Assembly (NCBI GenBank): GCA_017858735.1
Contig: JAFMBH010000001.1
Span: 124,001 to 188,000 of the forward strand
Length of the DNA stretch: 64,000 nucleotides
Direction of reading: 5' to 3'
Source: Bacteroidota bacterium
GTDB lineage: Bacteria > Bacteroidota > Bacteroidia > Chitinophagales > Saprospiraceae
The notes under the pieces were generated by a model, which was not told the DNA's origin, ran no database searches, and saw only the letters and a program-made list of their open reading frames with translations. The position numbers were made by a program, and so were the translations under genes. Shown here piece after piece: positions 60,753-64,000 of the stretch (within the stretch, counting starts at the first letter, position 1; each line of letters opens with the position of its first letter).

Positions 60753-61738
60753 TAGAAAGGCCACCTGTCTGGTTAATGCGGCAAGCTGGAAGAATATTAC
60801 CTGAATATAAAGCAATTAGAGCGAAACTAACCGGTTTCAAAGAATTGGTGAAATCACCTAAGTTAGCTGCAGAGGTAACTTTGCAACCTGTTGATTTGCT
60901 CAAGGTAGATGCTGCTATATTATTCAGTGATATTTTGGTCATACCCGAAGCGATGGGTTTAGATTATGAAATGATTGAAGCAAGAGGTCCTTTTTTTCCA
61001 AAAACGATTCAATCAAAAAGCGATATTGATCAACTTTTAACGGGTGAGAAAGCGGCTGATAGGCTCGATTACGTCTATAATACTATCACTGAAATTAATA
61101 AGTATATTCCTGGAAACATTCCTTTAATAGGTTTTGCAGGTGCACCATGGACTATTTTAGCCTATATGATAGAGGGAAAGGGGAGTAAGACCTTTTCTGT
61201 AGCCAAAAAATTTCTTTATGCTGAACCTGAATGGTCTCATTATTTATTGGATAAAATTACGGATAGTACCATTCATTATTTAAGGAATCAAGTTAATGCG
61301 GGTGTTCAAACTTTGCAATTGTTTGATTCCTGGGCCGGCCTTCTAAGTATGGAGCAATTTAATACGTTTTCTCTACCGTACATGCAACGAATAAAGGAGG
61401 CCATTTCGGAAGTACCTCTTACTATTTTTGCAAAAGGAGCAATGCTTCAATTACAGGATATTGCTGAGATAAAACCAGAAGTTATTGGTATTGATTGGAA
61501 TATCTCTCCGTTAAAGGTGAGACAATGGCTGGGTACAGAAACTATTTTACAAGGTAATATGGATCCCTGTTTGTTATATGCAACACCTGAATATGTTTTT
61601 GAAGAAACAGTCAAAATGTGCAAGGAATTTGGACGAAACCATATTGCCAATTTAGGGCACGGCGTTTATCCTGATACTCCTTTAGAGGGTGTTAAAGCTT
61701 TTATTGCCGCGGTTAAAAGCATCAGATACTTAGAATAA
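60704..61738 (+). CDS. hemE: Uroporphyrinogen decarboxylase
   Basis: RPPVWLMRQAGRILPEYKAIRA; FSDILVIPEAMGL; GFAGAPWTILAYMIEG; NLGHGVYPDTPLEGVKAFI. Confidence 0.96.
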   Translation: MMKKNTLFLRTINKDFVERPPVWLMRQAGRILPEYKAIRAKLTGFKELVKSPKLAAEVTLQPVDLLKVDAAILFSDILVIPEAMGLDYEMIEARGPFFPKTIQSKSDIDQLLTGEKAADRLDYVYNTITEINKYIPGNIPLIGFAGAPWTILAYMIEGKGSKTFSVAKKFLYAEPEWSHYLLDKITDSTIHYLRNQVNAGVQTLQLFDSWAGLLSMEQFNTFSLPYMQRIKEAISEVPLTIFAKGAMLQLQDIAEIKPEVIGIDWNISPLKVRQWLGTETILQGNMDPCLLYATPEYVFEETVKMCKEFGRNHIANLGHGVYPDTPLEGVKAFIAAVKSIRYLE

Positions 61739-61798
61739 TGGGAATTTTATATAAATTTGCAAGATTTTAAATTTCTTCCGGTATTAATATTATGATTT

Positions 61799-62644
61799 AT
61801 GAGTTGGTTCAAAAGATTGAAGGAAGGCATACAAACTGCCACTAGAAATAAGAAGGAAGCACCGGAGGGACTTTGGTATAAATGCGACCGATGTAAAGAA
61901 ACTTCCACAGCAAAGGAGTTGAGGGAGAATTTTCATAAATGTCCAAAATGCAATTACCACACAAGAATTGGTTCGGATGATTATTTTGAAATTATTTTCG
62001 ATGCTGAATATCAACTTTTACATGAAGAATTAAAATCAAAAGATGCTCTTTCCTTCGAAGATGTAAAATCTTATCCGCAAAGGTTAGAAGAAGCCTACAA
62101 GAAAAATAGTGTTTCTGATGCTATTACTGTTGCTCTTGGAAATATTGACGATAATAAATTGGTTATTGCCTGTATGGATTTCAGTTTTATTGGAGGTTCT
62201 ATGGGTTCAGTAGTTGGCGAACGTATTTCTCGGGCTATTGATTCCGCTATTGCTTCGCAATGTCCTTTATTGATTATTAGTAAATCTGGAGGTGCGCGAA
62301 TGATGGAATCAGCATATTCTTTAATGCAGATGGCTAAAACTTCAGCAAAACTTACCCTGCTTGCCCGTGCAGGCTATCCCTTTTTTAGTTTGATGACGGA
62401 CCCTACTACAGGTGGTGTTACTGCATCATTTGCTATGCTTGGTGATATTAATATGGCAGAACCTGAATGTTTAATAGGATTTGCCGGACCAAGAGTTATT
62501 AAAGAAACCATAAAACGCGAACTACCTGAAGGATTTCAAACTGCAGAATTTCTACTGGAAAAAGGTTTTCTGGATTTTATTGTAGATAGAAAAAATCTGA
62601 AGGAAACTATGAGGGACTTATTAGTCCTTTTTGCTAAAAGTTAA
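61799..62644 (+). CDS. accD: Acetyl-CoA carboxylase carboxyltransferase subunit beta
   Basis: Zn ribbon CDRCKETSTAKELRENFHKCPKCNYH; GGSMGSVVGERI; SKSGGARMMES. Confidence 0.96.
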   Translation: MSWFKRLKEGIQTATRNKKEAPEGLWYKCDRCKETSTAKELRENFHKCPKCNYHTRIGSDDYFEIIFDAEYQLLHEELKSKDALSFEDVKSYPQRLEEAYKKNSVSDAITVALGNIDDNKLVIACMDFSFIGGSMGSVVGERISRAIDSAIASQCPLLIISKSGGARMMESAYSLMQMAKTSAKLTLLARAGYPFFSLMTDPTTGGVTASFAMLGDINMAEPECLIGFAGPRVIKETIKRELPEGFQTAEFLLEKGFLDFIVDRKNLKETMRDLLVLFAKS

Positions 62645-62648
62645 ATCT

Positions 62649-63743
62649 TTATTTTTTTATTGCTTCTAAGCCGCCTTTCAGGGAGTATGCTTTTTTGTTG
62701 CCATCTGTAAGTTGTTGAAAAATTTGAGCCGCTTGTTTGCTTCTCTTTCCTGACTGACAATAAAAAAGTATTTCCTTTTGGTTGTAGTTTATTTTGTGAT
62801 ATTCTTCTTTTATTTTGGGTAATGGGATATGAATCCCTCCAATGTGCATTATATTTCTCTCTTCCTCGGTTCGTACGTCAATTAATTGAAATTTTTTGAA
62901 GTTCTCTTCCCAATTTTCAGAATATTCAATTTCGTTTATCAAAGTGGGAATGCAATAGTTTTGGATGGGAATAATTTCGTTGATTTCGAACGGTACAGGT
63001 TTAGCTATATAAATTTTATGACTGTCCATAGACAATGCATCAAAAATCCAGGTTGAATTTACAATAAGTTCACCCAAACCTGTGATTAGCTTTATTACTT
63101 CTAATGCTTGAACACAACCGATGATTCCTGGCAGTACACCCAACACTCCGCCTTCTGCACATGAGGGTATAACGCCTGCTTCCGGTGGTTCAGGATATAT
63201 ATTCCTGTAATTACAGCTCCTCTTGTTGTCCAAAAGTACATTGAAGCTTGAAACCTGACCTTCATACTGAAAAACAGCACCATAGATATAAGGTTTATCC
63301 ATGATAACACAAGCGTCATTTAATAAATATCTCGTTGCAAAATTGTCGGAACCATCAACAATCACATCATAATCAAAAAGAATTGATTTCACATTTTCAT
63401 AATCAATGGCCGTATTAAAAACTTCCACATTGACAAAAGGATGGAGTTTTTTAATTTTTTCACCTGCCACGATAGCTTTTAGTCTGCCAACATCAGATTC
63501 ATCAAACAGAATCTGTCTGTGCAAATTTTCAATATTAATAATATCAAAATCTACTATACCTAATTTGCCAATCCCCGCTGCTCCAAGATATAAAAGAATA
63601 GGACAACCAAGCCCTCCGGCCCCAACTACTAAAACGTTAGATTTTTTTAGCGCCATTTGAGCTTTTTCGTCAAATCCAGGTAATTGTAAATGACGTTTAT
63701 ATCTTAACCATTCAGTTTGTGATAAAATATCATGGGACATCAT
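62649..63743 (-). CDS. MoeB/ThiF-type adenylyltransferase with C-terminal rhodanese domain
   Basis: VLVVGAGGLGCPILLYLGAAGIGKLGIVDFD; DGSDNFATRYLLND; FYCQSGKRSKQAAQIF. Confidence 0.92.
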   Translation of the reverse strand: MMSHDILSQTEWLRYKRHLQLPGFDEKAQMALKKSNVLVVGAGGLGCPILLYLGAAGIGKLGIVDFDIINIENLHRQILFDESDVGRLKAIVAGEKIKKLHPFVNVEVFNTAIDYENVKSILFDYDVIVDGSDNFATRYLLNDACVIMDKPYIYGAVFQYEGQVSSFNVLLDNKRSCNYRNIYPEPPEAGVIPSCAEGGVLGVLPGIIGCVQALEVIKLITGLGELIVNSTWIFDALSMDSHKIYIAKPVPFEINEIIPIQNYCIPTLINEIEYSENWEENFKKFQLIDVRTEEERNIMHIGGIHIPLPKIKEEYHKINYNQKEILFYCQSGKRSKQAAQIFQQLTDGNKKAYSLKGGLEAIKK

Positions 63744-64000
63744 TGCCAGTTAATTACAGGTTTATTCAGAATTTTTTCTAAATGCAACTGGGTTATTTCT
63801 CCCATAGTTACTGCTTGTTTAAATGCAATATCGCCATGTAATTGAAATAATTCATTACCTAGTTGACTGGTTTTCTCTATCGTTGAAATTTGATCCATTC
63901 TAAAAATCCTGAACAAACTATTTACTCTGTCCTGCTCGGTTCTAATTCTTTCCGAAATGAGACTTCTCTCCTCCAGTTGATATTGTTTTACCGACTGAGG
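63740..64000 (-). CDS. Partial CDS (C-terminal 86 aa), unassigned
   Basis: Open frame on minus strand from window end, ...LHLEKILNKPVINWQ*, stop TGA overlapping moeB/thiF ATG by 4 bp; not in ORF track because truncated. Confidence 0.6.
   Translation of the reverse strand, partial: PQSVKQYQLEERSLISERIRTEQDRVNSLFRIFRMDQISTIEKTSQLGNELFQLHGDIAFKQAVTMGEITQLHLEKILNKPVINWQ

Noticed and set aside
60628-60942. Minus-strand 104-aa ORF over the hemE start
   Set aside because: Antisense to the conserved hemE N-terminus; no recognisable domain.
1-64000. rRNA, tRNA, CRISPR arrays, prophage or known defence systems
   Set aside because: None recognised by eye; a tRNAscan/Infernal/PADLOC run would be needed to exclude small RNAs and divergent systems.

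Overview
AT-rich Bacteroidetes chromosomal window (T9SS sorting domains, a PorP/SprF protein, DUF1501/DUF1800 pair, TAnnTTTG-type promoters, futalosine hydrolase). Most of it is housekeeping: aspartate kinase, tilS, anmK, ddl, mltG, dnaK, M1 peptidase, ribBA-like, agmatine-to-spermidine genes, kdsB, cdd, prmC, mqnB, lipB, hemE, accD and moeB/thiF. No rRNA, tRNA, CRISPR array, integrase or transposase was recognised. The strongest unexpected signal is at about 51.1-60.75 kb. Two imperfect 78-bp direct repeats (51108-51185 and 60675-60752, 7 mismatches by eye) each carry a promoter-like TAAATTTG box and the 5' end of hemE. The left copy is a truncated 17-codon remnant and the right copy begins intact hemE. 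Between them lies a tightly packed four-gene minus-strand operon: a STAND/WD40-like membrane protein without a recognisable P-loop, a TPR-TonB receptor, a SAM methyltransferase, and an MFS/NTT-like transporter with a helical C-terminal domain. This looks like a genomic island inserted at the start of hemE and may be an undescribed functional module. A second theme is several proteins with apparently lost catalytic residues: a HAD-like protein, the GTP cyclohydrolase II half of RibBA, an NlpC/P60 protein with Cys to Ser, an S46/trypsin-like protein, and a TIR-like/TPR protein. All assignments come from reading the translated sequences; no database search was run.
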